Made by a program: the position numbers and the translations under genes. This document shows, piece by piece, positions 23,391 through 37,062 of a DNA stretch of 64,000 nucleotides. How positions within the stretch are numbered: the first letter of the stretch is position 1; every line of letters begins with the position of its first letter. The DNA lies in NCBI GenBank assembly GCA_022702705.1, contig CM040427.1, positions 17,197,625 through 17,261,624 on the forward strand, read 5' to 3'. Source of the stretch: Papilionanthe hookeriana x Papilionanthe teres (taxonomy: Eukaryota > Streptophyta > Magnoliopsida > Asparagales > Orchidaceae). The notes beneath the pieces were generated by a model. It saw only the letters and a program-made list of their open reading frames with translations, ran no database searches and was not told the DNA's origin.

Positions 23391-23737
23391 TAAGATGTCA
23401 TTAAGATTTGAGTTCAAAAAACTTCATTAGGGCTTTACCCTAGACATTAGGGTTTAATGACCATTAATAAGGTTTAGGAAGTTAGTGCTGGTAAACTTCC
23501 TTTTTCAAAAAGATTTATAAATCATCCTCACAAAAGTGAGGTGAACACTGACCTTAAATTACAGCGGAAAATGATTTTTAGGTTATTTACATTTACATTT
23601 AACTAAATTTAATTTTCTTTAAGATTTAGGGCTTAATTATACATTTTGTATTTTTTCTAGGTTCCCCTGGTCACAGTGAACCTACCAAAATTTACTTTGG
23701 ATTTTTCTGATAAATATTTTAATTATTTTAATTAGTT
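23391..23737. other. Spacer between the tandem array and the minus-strand LTR element
   Basis: No gene or repeat family is recognised. The sequence is AT-rich and contains short direct and inverted words such as AGGGTTTAATGACC. It may be old non-coding sequence or the far end of a decayed element. Confidence 0.4.
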
Positions 23738-24460
23738 TTTTCCCCTTGAAAGAAAGATGAAGATCTCTCCCACAAAGTCTCCCGCTAATCCATGCAATAC
23801 TAGTACAATTTCGTACAAATTCTCTCAAAATTCCCTTTCCATCTCTCCAGAAAAGTAGAAATCTACATTTCTTCTCCTGTTCTAACATCTCTAAACATTC
23901 CTCCTTATCCCTACTTTCCAAGGCCAAAATGTGTTAAAAATAATGAAAAATTGTGAAGAGATGCGTCCCTAGGCATCTAAAACCGACTTATGTCTCTTCG
24001 GGGCCATCTACAAATGTTCTTGGTGCTTTAAGCTTCAGTTTTTTGCTTTAAGCGCCTGCTCTCTGGTTTTTGGCACTTTAGGTTCTAGTTCTGGTGTCAT
24101 TGGCGCCACCTTGCAGGCATCTCAGCCGTTTAGCTTCTTTTCGCCCCGTTTTAGCTACGATTCGCTCCAAACTGTTATACCTACAAGATATGCATGAAAA
24201 TAACCTTTCTTTAAAGTATAATTTTATTTAAAAACATATGATAAATGTAAAGGATATTAAACATAGAAAGACATGTTGAAATGTGCTTGGTAAGAATTTT
24301 TTTCCTTGGCTCGTTTTGGCTCCAAATTGTATTGTTTTTGCTTCATTTTTTCCAAAACTCGATTTTTTATACCATGCAGAATACCTTCCTTTAAAGTATA
24401 ATATCATTAAAAATAAGCCTAAAATGTATATATAAAAATATTTAATTTTTGGGCGTATCA
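23738..24460 (-). repeat. Left (3') LTR fragment of the minus-strand element
   Basis: It aligns with 29650-30376 along its whole length. Shared text includes AAGATCTCTCCCA, CTAATCCATGCAAT and, at the right edge, GGCGTATCA. The homology stops at about 23738, so roughly 1.1 kb of LTR is missing on this side. Confidence 0.85.
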
Positions 24461-26880
24461 ATTTTCCCAAACATAAACGTTACTTGTCCTCAAGCAACAC
24501 TGCTACTTTATAGTATGTTAACTTGTGTTAGTGAGTTTTTTTAAGATGTACTAAACTTTTGTTCTAGAAATTTCATAGTCCAACTTAGAGGAATTTACAG
24601 TAAATTAGATGATATCTAAGGTATGAAAATATTTAGTATTAAACTATAGGAATCCATATTTCTTTTTAATTCAGAAATAATTGAAATTTTTCCAAACTTT
24701 GGATTCATAGAAAATTATTAATTTCAGCATTTATGACATCTAAAAAAATAATTTTAATAATACTTTCTGAAATTAATTTTAGGATTGATCCTATGTTTTC
24801 CTCCTTCAAAAAATTTACGTGAAATTAATTTTTGATTATGTCTCAATCCTCAAGCTTCTCCTTCTTTTTTCATACTTTTCTTTTCTTTTTTTTTTCTTTC
24901 AGGATCTTTTTAATCATTATATTTTTTAAGTGAGTATTACTATATCTGGATAGATCTTTAATGGTTTTGAATTTCACTATCCCTTTTCTAAAGTTAAAAA
25001 CTTATTTTCTTTTCTTAACTTAAAATGTAGTATTGAATAAAGAATTTTTAATAGAGTATAAATTCTTCAAAAATTATTTTTCTAAAAATCCTTAATTTTT
25101 CAAAAATTCAATTTTTCCTATCATAAATAGTAAAATCATTTTCAAACTATTTTATACGAAACATCTTAACTTTAGTTTCATCATTTTCACTAATGTTCTT
25201 AGTAAGTTTTCCTATTGCATTTCTATATTTAAAATTTTAGTAAGTTTAAAATAACTCCACATAAAAAAAATCAAAATAAAATTAATTTTTAGTTTCTTTG
25301 AAGGCAAATAAAGTTTAACTTTGAAGTTTATTTATTTTCCTCCCCCCAAACTTAAATTTTTAAATATTTTGTAATCAATTCCATAAAATGTAGTAGAAAG
25401 AAAAAGTAAAGCTAAATCTATCAACCACTACAACATCCTATTAAATTCATATACTTGCATAATCAAGATAGAATGGCTGCAGGAGAAAGTAAATCTAGTC
25501 TAATCCATGCTTGCAGTAATGCTAAACTAAAAGGAAGTATACTAACTTTAAAATTTATTTTTCTTTCTACCCTCAAGCTTGATTTTTAACATGTATAGCA
25601 TTCGGTACACATAATATAAGCAGGAAGAAAAACAGTTCAGAAATTATATCTACCATAAATATCTATCAAAAACATCTACAAGTATTCACCGGGACAGAAC
25701 AATATGCAGCAAAAATGTAATTCTAAACTAAACAATTCAGAATGAAATTGATTAAACAAAAGTCTAACTAGCATACCATGTATAAGCATTGGAATATAAA
25801 AATGTTCTTTAAGTCTTATATAAAGTTGTAACACAAAATCAATCATAAAATACAAACACAACACACATGCTAAATGAGGTTAATTCATCCTTTAACTCGT
25901 CACATTTATTACCTTACGTCCAATTTCTAATAGAATCACTACACATATATATTAATTATGTTTGAATGATTTTATAGAGTATAATCCTGTAGATACGATT
26001 ACCCCTGATGTATTGGTTCACTTGAACCAACCTCAGGCATCACCTTATCCTTTTAATTAAGCACCTCTAATAGTTATTAGTATAGTGTAAGATCATCCAC
26101 ATGTTACTCATCAAATAGGTGCGTGACTCTTATCAAATGAAAAAAAAGTCAGAGAAAAAGAAGTAACGAAATTGAGATGGAACTGTCACTATTCAACATG
26201 ATGTCTCTTGTAAAACTCAAGTCCCGTTGAGACCTGAGTCGTAGTAGACTCGTCAATCCAACTACTAAAAGAGAATATACAGTTTAGTCATAATAAGAAG
26301 TTATGGAATCACCTCCCTCATGACACACAAAGATCAAATCGAACCACTAACAATCCAAACATCCAACAATCATCAATCAAAATGATCAATCTACACTTAA
26401 GCAAACACAATATAATACTAGCAATCATGACTCTCTAGCATATTAAATCAAACCACACTAATAACTATGGGTTGCCTCCCATAAAGTGTATGGTCCCATA
26501 AAGTGTTGGTTTAACTTCGTCAGCCCGATAAAGGATCCACTAGGATCAAAATTCCATTTAAGTAATCCTTGATCAATTGCCAATCTTTTTTAGATCTTGG
26601 GATTCGTAGTAAATCCTATAATTTTATTTTTTTCTTTCAACTCTTCCTTTTCAGATGATTCAGATTATAATTCCTCATGTTTTTTCTAGATCCAATATTC
26701 TTCTAATGATTTTCTTAATTTACATATTAATACCATCCTAGAAATTTATAAGAAATGAGATTTTATAAGATACTTCAAGATCTCCCAAATTTTGAATCAG
26801 ATTCTTTCTAGATAATTCAGATTCTAGATCACATTCTACTTGGTTACTCTTTTGTCTCAAGTTATCTTCTAATTCTTCCC
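24461..26880 (-). other. Interior of the minus-strand element without recognised genes
   Basis: The stretch is AT-rich and stop-dense in all frames. The only landmark is GGGTTGCCTCCCATAAAGTG near 26469. On the minus strand this reads GGGAGGCAACCCAT, a motif I recall from the untranslated parts of several plant gypsy elements. No protein domain is seen. Confidence 0.45.
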
Positions 26881-28215
26881 ATTGGTACTGAGTAAATGGC
26901 GGAGATGGTCTTTTTATATTTACCATAGTTTGAGGAAATTTGTTTTTCTAATTCCTTAGGAATTTCTTACATTGGTCTTTCAATCTGTTTATCCTCATTT
27001 CTCAAATCAAAATACTTTTTAAACATATCCTCAAATTCTCTTTTAAGTTTTTGTTCAATAAATTTATCTTGCTCATCATTCATCTCCTTAAGATCAATCT
27101 TAGGGTCATTAAATAAAATCTCTGGAGGATAACTGTTAATTGAATTAATAATCCACTCCAGATGATTTTATTTATTCCTCATTGTGGCCCGTAGACTATC
27201 CAGCTCAATTGCCATTTGAATAACAATCTCTTCTAATAAATCCTTCTCCTCATTTGTGGGTTGAAGTTAAATGTATGAGAAAAAGAGAGTTTATCATTAA
27301 AATCACCATGAATATTCCAATTATATGTCTGATTAAAATGATTATTTTCCCAGAATTGGTTTTCTCCTCCAAAATTATTATTCCAGTTAAAGTTTGATTA
27401 ATTTTCCCAACCTGGGTTGTAATAATTGGAATAAGAATTGTGATCTCATGGCCAGTTTCAATTCATTGTCCAAATAAATTTTCCCGAATAATTGGGGTTC
27501 CTTACCTAACATTATAATCTATATCTGAATATTCATTATTTTGTGGATCCACCTTAAATGGTTCTGAGTAAATGGTGGAGGCGATCTTTTTATATTTATC
27601 TTAGTTTTAGGAAATTTGTTTTTCTAATTCCTTTAGAATTTCTTCCATTAGTCTTTTAATCTGCTTATCCTCATTTCTTAACTCAAAGTACTTTTGAAAC
27701 ATATCATTCAATTCTCTTTTAAGTCTTAATTCATTAAAGTTATCTAGCTCAGCATTCATCTCCTTAAGATCTATCTCAAGGTCATTAAGTAAAATATTGG
27801 AGGATAATTGTTAATTGAATTCATAATCCGCTCCCTATGGTTTTTTATATTCCTCATTGTGGCCCCTAAACGTTCCAGCTCACTCGCCATTTGAATAACA
27901 ATCTCTTCTAATAAATCCTTCTCCTCATTCTGTGGGTTGAAGTTAAAATTATGAGAAAAAGAGAGTTCATCATTAAAATCACTCTGAATATTCCAATTAT
28001 ACGTCTGATTAAATTGATTGTCTTCCCAAAATTGGTTTTCTCATCCAAAATTATTATTCCAGTTAAAGTTTGAATAATTTTCCCAACCTGGGTTGTAATA
28101 ATCGGAATAAGGATTTTGATCTCATGTCTAGTCTCAATCCATTGTCCAAATAATTTTTCCTGAATAATTGGGGTTCCTCGCCTAGCATTATAATCTAAAT
28201 CTAAATATTCATTTT
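26880..28215 (-). repeat. 676 bp direct duplication inside the minus-strand element
   Basis: GAGTAAATGG occurs at 26890 and 27566, followed in both by about 650 bases of alignable sequence, through TTCCCAACCTGGGTTGTAAT to AATTGGGGTTCC. The copies have diverged by substitutions and small indels. The duplication lies in the gag-like region and disrupts its frame. Confidence 0.85.
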
Positions 28216-28372
28216 TTTGTCGAGCCACCATTTCTACATCAAATTTATGGAGTCTTTTCTGATTCATCATCCTTCGAAAAGTTCTCTCAAAATCTGAATC
28301 AAATAATCCAAGGTCTGAGCTTCGAAACAATGCATAAAAATCTAAAGACTTAACTAATATGACAGATTTCAA
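27908..28372 (-). pseudogene. gag-like ORF of the minus-strand element
   Basis: A 154-codon frame begins about 140 bases after the primer-like site on the minus strand, where gag is expected. It contains RMMNQKRLHKFDVEMVARQK and later asparagine- and lysine-rich sequence. Other frames read NWENN-type repeats, suggesting an ancestral Asn/Trp-rich Gag segment that has been frameshifted. The 676 bp duplication downstream repeats part of it. No capsid or zinc-knuckle motif is certain. Position rather than homology supports the call. Confidence 0.4.
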
Positions 28373-28514
28373 AAATATTTTTGGTATTTTGGATTTTTCT
28401 TAAAAATAAATACACAATGATTAATTCTCCTAAATTTCTTACCGAAGCTTCCTCGACAACACCACTAAAAACTTGATATGACCCTAGTGTTACAGACAAC
28501 TTTAAGTCAAGTCC

Positions 28515-28532
28515 CTAGCAACGGTGCAAAAA
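28515..28532 (-). other. Athila-like primer binding site (degenerate)
   Basis: The minus strand reads TTGCACCGTTGCTAGGGAC, close to TGGCGCCGTTGCCGGGGA, the tRNA-Asp-type primer site used by Athila and related gypsy elements. It follows AGGTCAAG, which would end the LTR with CA. Confidence 0.6.
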
Positions 28533-28540
28533 ACTTGACC

Positions 28541-30376
28541 TGACCCACAATTACACAGTAATTTAGCTTCCAAAATATGAAAAAAAACTTTACCCAATTT
28601 ACATTTCAAAATGTTATAAAATATAGAAAATAGTTCACACACTATGAGTTCTACGAAATTACACGGTTCTTTTCAAATAATATAGAGCTTTCTTTAAAAA
28701 CCTCAGTATCGATCCCACATAAAAGCTAGTTAAGAAATCTTTTAGGCTAATTGAAGTATACTACTATCAGTCCTTATTTTAGAAGGCCGATTTAAGTTGT
28801 TTTTCTAACAACTACTCTTAAAGGTAAGTCTTAAGTTTAAAGTAACCAATAACTACTCTTAAATGAAAATGTTAATTCTAAAGATAACACTTTCTAGATG
28901 AATTGGTTTGGAGAATTTTGAGAAGCTAAAAATTACTATTCTTATGTAGTGAATTGGATAATTATAGAAATGAAATACATCAAATATTGTAATGTGCAAA
29001 ATAAGAGCAATCCTATTCTTTCTCCTCTTTACGAGCAAAATTGAATATTGGCTAATCCAGTGTTTGGTCCCTAAATCTGAGTTAGACTGGAAATATACTA
29101 GCTCTCACACCAGAGTTCACACGTTCCCCTCGCCTGAGGCCTAACATCTCGCATTAGTTTCCAAACACCTCGACCAAATTGAAGATTTTAGTTTGTCACC
29201 CTAAAATCTCAAATTCTACGCCCAACAAAGTATATTTCCCTATTTATTTTATACTCAAACCTGAGGACTACTTTCTCATCCATGAAATCAAATGTGATTC
29301 TTACTTAGTTTTTGAAAGCATAGCTCACTCGGATCGTATGTTTCACAAAAAAATTTAACATTACAACAGACCTAAATTGCAATGTAAATGAAGTTTATGT
29401 AAAAACCATCACATATATAATCAGTACCTATTCTAACTTGCATCTCAAATTCCTAAACATGAATCTTACTCATTGAAAAATAAAAGTAAAATGAAAACAA
29501 CAGCATGATTTTTTCATGCCACTATTTCCTATCAAGAAGAAAGAGTAAGAAAAACTACTCATAAAGCACGAAGAAAATACAATGGAAACTTCATTAAATC
29601 AAAGCAAATTTACAAAATTATAAGATAATGATAAACACAATAGTTAGCTTTTTCCCCTTAAAAAAAGATAAAGATCTCTCCCATAAAGTCTCTCGCTAAT
29701 CCATGCAATGCTAGTACAATTCCTTACAGATTCTCTCAAACTCTCCTCTCCAATCTCTCCAGAAAAGGTAGATATCTACATTTTTGTTCATATTATAATA
29801 TCTCTAAAAATTCATCGTCCTTCTTAATTTTCCCTCCTTCTCCTTACTTTCCAGGGCCAAAAGGTGTTAAAAATTATTAAAAATTGTGAAGAGATTCGAA
29901 ACGGACTTATAACTCTTCGGGGCCATCTATAACCGTAGCTGGCGCTTAGGCATCTGCTCTCTGGATACTTGTGCTTTAGGTACCAGTTTTGGTGCCATTG
30001 GCGCCACCTTGCAGGCAGCTCCATCATTTCGCTTCGTTCAGCTCCGTTTCACTCCATTTCAGCTCTATTTTGCTCCAAACTGTTATACATACAAGATAAG
30101 CATGAAAATAATCATTCTTTAAAGTATAATTTCATTCAAAAACATGTGATAAATATATGAGATTAAGCATAGAAAGACATCGAAATGTGCCAGGTCGAAA
30201 TTTTCTTCCTTGTTCGTTTTGGCTCCAAATTGCACAGTTTTTGCTTCATTTTTTCCAAAACTCCATTTCTTGTACATGAAACCAAAAACTTGCAAAATGT
30301 CTTCATATAAGGTGTAATATCATTAAAAATAAGCCTAAAATGTATATATAAAAATAGACAATTTTTAGGCGTATCA
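28541..30376 (-). repeat. Right (5') LTR of the minus-strand element
   Basis: The right edge GGCGTATCA (TGATACGCC on the minus strand) and the primer-like site on its left delimit it. Only its outer 727 bases are repeated in the left LTR because that copy is truncated. No gene is present. Confidence 0.65.
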
Positions 30377-30594
30377 GGGTGCATGCATGATCGCTTATTG
30401 CCGCCACTTCATCATACATACAATCTAACGCCTCTTTCAGCTCAAGGTCATTGCCACTTAATTTAAATTTTTTCACATTTGAAACAACCTACAAAAATAT
30501 TGGAAGATCAATATGTTGATGTATCTGAAGAAAAGAATTGATAAAAGGACTAGACGTTTCATAAATTCTCACTTCCAATCCTCGGTCCACCATT

Positions 30595-30810
30595 CTTTTG
30601 AAGCATCAATTGTGCGCTTTATCGGATCCCAACCCAAGCATGTGGATCTTTGCTTAGATTCTTTATAAATTTTCACTCTTTTTTAATGGATCCCACCTGT
30701 TTTTCAATTTCATCATGTCATGTTCCCTTCCCGAGCTTTCCTTGAAATTTTTTATAATATTTTGCCAGCCCTCCTAGTTAAAATAGGTTGTTGACCTATT
30801 TCCTAATCTC
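30595..30810 (-). pseudogene. SANT/Myb-like DNA-binding domain remnant
   Basis: On the minus strand, FN-stop-EGWQNIIKNFKESSGREHD is followed by MKLKNRWDPLKKS. Further on come LGLGSDKAHN and a WW-like region changed by frameshift. This matches the Myb/SANT-like domain common in plant proteins linked to PIF/Harbinger transposons, whose usual text has GW..I...F, LKNKWD.LKK and a GLGWD motif. Stops and shifts make it a pseudogene. It may be a transposon fragment or a decayed host gene. Confidence 0.5.
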
Positions 30811-30984
30811 ACCTCTTTAAGGCAGAGGTCGTAAAATAGTAGTTTGACATATTTATCCCACACAACAGGCGAACAAATTTCTCGTCTTAACTTTGATGAT
30901 ACTAGCATGAAAACAACTAAGAAACATAAATATTTGCCAGAGAAACATGAAGTATCAATTAAGATACCACAACTTAAAAAGGTA

Positions 30985-31402
30985 AATGAAAAGAAACATC
31001 ACCACAAAACCACTACCACACTACACAACCACCACAACCTCATCACCGCTATCAACATATCATCAATTACCAACACCACTGCCACAACTCCAACACCACA
31101 CCAACATCACATCACTGCCACAACACCAACATCACACCACACCACTACCACTCCAACACCACTACCACACCTACACCACTACCAACACCACTATCACACC
31201 ACACAACCACCACAACATCACCACAACTATCACCACCACATTACCAACACCAACACCACCAATAACCTTTTATTATCACACCATTACGTCCACACCACAT
31301 TACCGCCACCACCACTACCACCACCATCAACTCCGACACAACAACACTACCACACCACACAACCACCATACCACCATCACCACCAGCGCCACATTACCAT
31401 CA
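30985..31402. repeat. ACC/CAC-rich low-complexity tract, left part
   Basis: The stretch is made of irregular CACCACAAC, ACACCA and CATCACCA units. It is stop-poor in two frames, giving long threonine-histidine-proline frames that are a composition artefact. The same type of sequence resumes at 38014 after the solo LTR, so one tract was split by that insertion. Confidence 0.85.
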
Positions 31403-32388
31403 TCTTCTGTTGACCTCATTTTTGAGGTCATTCATTTCCTCCTCCTTAGATCCTAGGATCTAGCCTTAGGATTTCCTTATTTTGGACTCTCTTAGAGGAC
31501 TAGATCGAGATCCAACGTATTTAGAAATTCGAGCCATTTCCTTACTCCTCGAAGTTTCATATGGACGGTTCTAAATCCTCGACACTCTAGTTGAGTCGAT
31601 TAAAAGCCGACATATTGAAACTCTTGTTGAGTTCCTATAGGGATTTGAAAGCCATAGGTGGACCCCACTGCGTGCGACGTTTGACTTTTTGCCGCGAGCA
31701 ATATGCTTGGCTATGGTTCTCGCTTAGGCGAAAACCGGTCGTTAATTTGCTCGATAAATGGCTCCGGTCGGGTCAAAATAAATTCATTTTTGCGACGTTA
31801 CGCAAATTTAATTTAAATTGACGCGACCGTCGGCGAACTTGTCCGAACGGCCCCGGATGACGAAACGGACTGCGCCGTTGCGTCCGGAACGTCGACTTTA
31901 GCCGGGAGGGACATATAACTTGATAGGGTTTTGAATCGACTCGATTTGCGTGCAAAATCGACGAATTTAAATAGAATAATAATAATAATAAATTTTTTTT
32001 TATATAATAATATATATTAAATCTATACTTTAACCTTATAACCCTTACCCTAATCTCACGGGCGCGGTACTGTTCACTATCTCCTATCTCACGCACGCCT
32101 TCGATCCTTTTCTCCGTGCCCTAACCGAGCCTCTCCGTTCCCCTCTCTGGCGACGACCGATTTCGAGAGGCTTCCTAGCCGGTTTTCCGGTCGCCTTCCT
32201 TCTTCCCGACCCACAACCGACATTCGCTGCCGGCCATAACTCGCCGGTCGGGTTTTGTAACAAACTCTCCCGCCCGAACGAGTCGGTAACCTCCCGGACT
32301 CGATTTCGATCGTGGCTTCTTGGTAAGTCGGGGCTTCCTTACCTCTCCGATGCTCACCGACGGTGAGGGCATTTTCTTCGTCCGTGCC

Positions 32389-32396
32389 TATAAATA
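32389..32396 (+). promoter_or_regulatory. Candidate TATA box of the solo LTR
   Basis: TATAAATA is followed by CCCC and a GC-mixed leader. It sits about 980 bases into the LTR, after the (AAT)n tract at 31977, matching the layout of the second solo LTR (TATAAG at 52006). Confidence 0.6.
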
Positions 32397-35300
32397 CCCC
32401 TTAATAAGAAGAAACAGGGGTTCGACGTTTTTGTGTGCAAGATTGTTCGATTCTTTTCGAGCTCAAGGCCGGTGTCTCCATTCTCGTGATTCAGTGGATT
32501 TTATTGGTTTTCTTTGAGATTATATACTTTCTGGAGGTGAGTCTTTCTTCCTAATTCTCCTTCTTCTTTCTCCTTTCTTCTCTTTTAGCTGATTGATGCA
32601 ACTTCCATTCTCGTATTGGTGAATCATTAGTTATAAAATTTCATAATATTTTATGATATTGAGCGGTTGGAAGTTTATGTCATGAGATTTGGGAGTTTTC
32701 GTTTGCCTCCGCTTGGGTATTCTATACTTTCCGGACATAACGATATTCCTTCTTCCTCTTCTTCCTCAAAAGGGTTTCTCTCTTTCATATTTCGAATAAG
32801 GAGGTTCGAATAAGGAGGGGACTCCTCCGTTGGACATCAAGATTCTTTCAAAAAGATTATTGACTTTCGTTTTATGGATCAAGAATCCGTTATTAGTTGT
32901 TCCCGTTCTCTTTTGCATTGAATTTCAATAGAAGAACAGAGATTTTTTTTTACTCGTAACACATATTTGTGGGGTTGATAATATTCGATCACCGGAATTT
33001 GTTACGCGTTCTTGTAAACAAATTAGTTCACTGTTGCCGGTTTGATTCTTGCATCCCCTTTTCAGGAAACTCAAGAAACCAATTCCTCTTTGCTCGCTCA
33101 TTTATTTACTTTATAGTTTAATTTGAGAAATATCTATACAGTGAGCATGTGCCGTGAATTAGCTTTTGAATATTATCCTGTATGGAATCTGAACTTGTTT
33201 ATATCTTGAACTGATTCATAAACTCGAATGGGAATATATGAACAGCATTGTATTTTGAAGGTATGTGAGATGGTTGATTTGATAAGTCTTTAAGTCTTAT
33301 TTACTTCTTTAATGGTAGGAGTAGAGGCAGTTACAGATTTCTTTTGATTCCTAAATACTTACATGTTCGACATTCAATTTTTGAGTGTTTACAGAGACTT
33401 CAGTATTTGAGCCTGGAATGGAGTTATGAATTTTGTAATTCATAAGTATTTAAGTACTTTGTACCGGTTGTCGTTTTCTTATATGTTTTAAATATGGAAT
33501 ATGTGATATGAGAGGAGGTGTTGTTTATTATACTATAAGATTTAATTTGGGATAAGCGTATTATGTGACTATCTATAAGATTAGTTGATGTATATATACA
33601 TGTGTTATTTTATGGTCATTTTGAAAATCATTCTTTGGAGATGAGATGCTTGGGGTAGTATCAATTCTTATTCTGTTTGAATTTGGATACATTTGGAATA
33701 ATGCTTAGATTTGTGAGGCATCTTTAAATTCTTCCGTGTGTTGGAGTATTTGAGCATTGTATCATATTATTAATGGGTTTGTTACTTCATCTCAGGAATG
33801 AATTACAGGCTCCTAGGGCATAGTTGCTTAAATTGCTGTTCTCAAACTTGGTATTGAATAGTTAATTATTTCATACTCGTATGGGATCATCTATGGCATG
33901 TCTGCATGTTTTATGGTGATGGATTGGTAGTTTTTCTTTGCGCCACATTAATATCTACAAGTATAATATTTCAAACTTACATATATTTACATACTTAACA
34001 CCTAAATTTAAATACATAATACTTACAGTTAATATAAATATGTATATATATGTACATAATCTTCTGATTTCTTTTATAATATTTACATATGTAACACTTA
34101 AACCTTTAAATTTACATTTCTTACATGAAAACTTTAGTCTTCTCTCTTCAAGTTCCCATGAATTTGCTGGAGTCAAAATTTCAGAATCAAGCATGTTTGA
34201 AAAGGGCTGTGGTTGGCTCGAATTTAATTCATATGTTGAATTCATGGATTTTTGTCAGTTTGGCTTAACTTTGCTTTGATTTGAAAGACATGGCTTTAAT
34301 TGTTTAAGATGAGGAGTTGAGCTCTAGAGCTTTTGGAAGGTCTTTATGAGCTGATTTATCCAACAGCAAAGTCTTAAAGTTTTAGGAATTTCTGTGGGCT
34401 GATCTTCTGAAACTCGACCTTTGGGTTTTGAAATTTCAAATTAATATTACAAAAGACTGATTTAATTTCATTTTCCTTGCATTCTTAGTCTGTTGAAGCA
34501 TAAATTTGGTTTAATTTGAAGTTAGACTTAAGTCATTCGAGGCTTGTGCTTTGTTTTAGTTTGCTGAGGCAGAAATTTGAGAAATGCATGATTTTTTTTT
34601 CTCTTTTGGTTCAATATATCAAAGCTGCATTTCAATTTGCTTCAACTGATAAAGAAAGCTGGTGAATTTGGGGTTATTGGCTTTCGTATTTGATGCATGT
34701 TCAAAGTATTAATATGGTAAATTAGTTCCTTGAGCATTTATAAAACAAGACGAATGAGAAATGACAATTTATCCTTAGGAATATATGCTGGAATCATAGA
34801 CCTCATTACCACAGTATATACTTATGATTAATTGGGTGTGTGTGCATATGTATCCAGTTTTGATTATAGGAAATTACATATATATCATGCAGTCTTGATA
34901 TTTACATATCTAACACCTTAACTTAGTTTTGCATGTGCAGAATTTTAAACTCTTTACTTATTCCATACTTCTATAATTAAATATGTATTACCCAATTTCT
35001 TCACACTCATATGTTCAGCCTTTAAATCATTATATTGTTGTATGGGATATACATATTTTATTTTGATTTTATTATTAGTAATCAGGCTGATGTTGTTGGC
35101 TCAACTTCATGTCGTGTGGTGGCTCGGATTTAGCCTTATAGTGGAGCTAATATCGTGTGTGATTGGGCTGGTTTTTGTTAACAGCATCATGTATTCGATT
35201 TTGGGGATTTTCCTTTGCCTAGGTTTACTAAAGCTGAATTTCAGAATTGTGATAATTTCTTCCAATTTGGTTGCTGAAATCAAATTTTGGAACATGATGT

Positions 35301-35929
35301 TTAAGAAGATTGTCTTACATTGCTTGAACAACTATTTATGAGCAAATTTATTGGCTTTTTGATTTGCTGAAATTAAACTCGATGGTATATTTTGCTTTCA
35401 ATTATTGGACTCATTTATTAGTTTGCTGGATCTTCCCTGCACTTGCTGAAGTAGAAGTTTTTTTTTTTTGGAGAATATATATATATATGTTTCCTTACCT
35501 TGGCTTGGATGAGCAAAATTCTGGAATTGAATAATTAAGCACAGTTTAATTGATTCAAATTTATTTTATTGGATTTGGAAATGCCATTTAGATTGGCTTC
35601 ACTTGTGAAAATTGAAATTTATTTTGATTATATTACATATGAAATATCAAAGTGGGAGCATAAGTCGGATACGCGGGATACAGGCAATGATGCACACTCG
35701 AATAATCGTGCTTTTATAGCCGAGACAAATAAAAATCAATACTCGAAATAGATGCCCATCTCACCTCGAGTTAGATAGTTCTAATCCTTACCTTTAAGAA
35801 ATCCGTGAACCGTCGACAGATACTACGATGTCAGATATCACACTGACACGATAACAGATACTTCAATAACAAGATACTACACCGCACCCGTACAACAATA
35901 AACACCTCGCTTGCACAACAGATACTACA

Positions 35930-36470
35930 TTGCACTTGCACGATAATACTACACTGCACCCATACGATAACAGATGCTACACCAACACATCAAATCAAAT
36001 GTCACACACATAGTGCAACACATATCATATTACACACATAGTGCAACACATATCACCTCACACACATAGCATAACACATATCACATCACATACATAGCAC
36101 AATGCATATCACCTCATACATATATCATAACAAACACATATCACATCAAACACATACAACATATTAAATATCACACACAAATACTACATATAGCACATCA
36201 TACATAACACATTTAAGTATATCAAACCAAACACGACATATCAAATACATCGCATCAGACACAACACATATAATTATCAAACTTATCATGCACACCCTAC
36301 ACATTAAATATCACACACAAACACCACATATTAAATGTTATACATACACATCACATATTAAATATCACACACACTACACATTACACCTTATGCACTACAC
36401 ATTACCCTATTACACATTACCCTACTACACACTATAGACTATAAACCAGTTAACACACCTTGCACATCAC
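35930..36470. repeat. CACA-rich low-complexity region in the solo LTR
   Basis: Irregular repeats of ACACATATCAC and CATAGTGCAACACATATCA run through this stretch. No coding signal is seen. Confidence 0.8.
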
Positions 36471-36891
36471 AGTAACGTATACTACAACGCATCGGATACT
36501 TCATCGGTAAAGAGCTCGGATACTCCAAACTGGTTCACTCACTAATTAAGTGGTAGGGATTAGGATTGCCTACTCTAGGGTGATTTGCTGGTGACTTTAT
36601 TTGAGATTGATACAGACTTCAGTACTTCGGGTTGCCTGTGGGATCGAGATAAAAAGGAAGTCTATAGACTGAGCCTATCCTCAAATAGAATTCTTATTCC
36701 CCCACTTTGATATTTTATATGTTTATAGCTAAACTTGATTATATAGTTGTTTGTAGCTTGCTTCTGAGGCATCGACGGAGTTGGCCAGGTACACATTTAT
36801 TTATTGTACTGTTCATTTACTTTCTTTATTGCATGCTTTCTTTACTTTTTTGTATATACATTTACTCGCATTTATATTTTTTCTTTTATGC

Positions 36892-37062
36892 TTGCCCCTA
36901 GGATAGGCCATCTAGGGCATGGTTAGTTTCTTTTGATTATTGCTTCTCTTGCATACCTGTACTTGCCCCTAGGATAGGCCCTTTAGGGCATGTTTGTTTT
37001 CTTTTTCATTATACATATTTTTCCCTTATATATGCCCTTAGGATAGGCCGTTCGAGGCATGG
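36892..37062. repeat. Three copies of a TGCCC(C/T)TAGGATAGGCC element
   Basis: TGCCCCTAGGATAGGCC occurs at about 36893 and 36965, and TGCCCTTAGGATAGGCC at about 37032. Each is followed by a TAGGGCAT or GAGGCAT word that can pair with its start. The spacing is about 70 bases, with T-rich filler between. Confidence 0.75.

Larger units (their letters stand above)
23738..30376 (-). mobile_element. Non-autonomous LTR retrotransposon, minus strand, Athila-like primer site
   Basis: About 720 bases at 23738-24460 repeat at 29650-30376 in the same orientation. On the minus strand both copies begin TGATACGCC, and TTTGGGAAAAT precedes the left copy as a plausible polypurine tract. The primer-like site at about 28515-28532 places the full right LTR at 28541-30376 (about 1.8 kb), so the left LTR is truncated. 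The 4 kb interior has one gag-like ORF and a 676 bp duplication, but no protease, reverse transcriptase or integrase was found. It was probably mobilised by another element. Confidence 0.75.

Noticed and set aside
30844..31456. Two long overlapping open frames rich in threonine, histidine and proline
   Set aside because: They follow from the ACC/CAC low-complexity tract, which is stop-poor by composition. Both frames are open at once and no domain is present.
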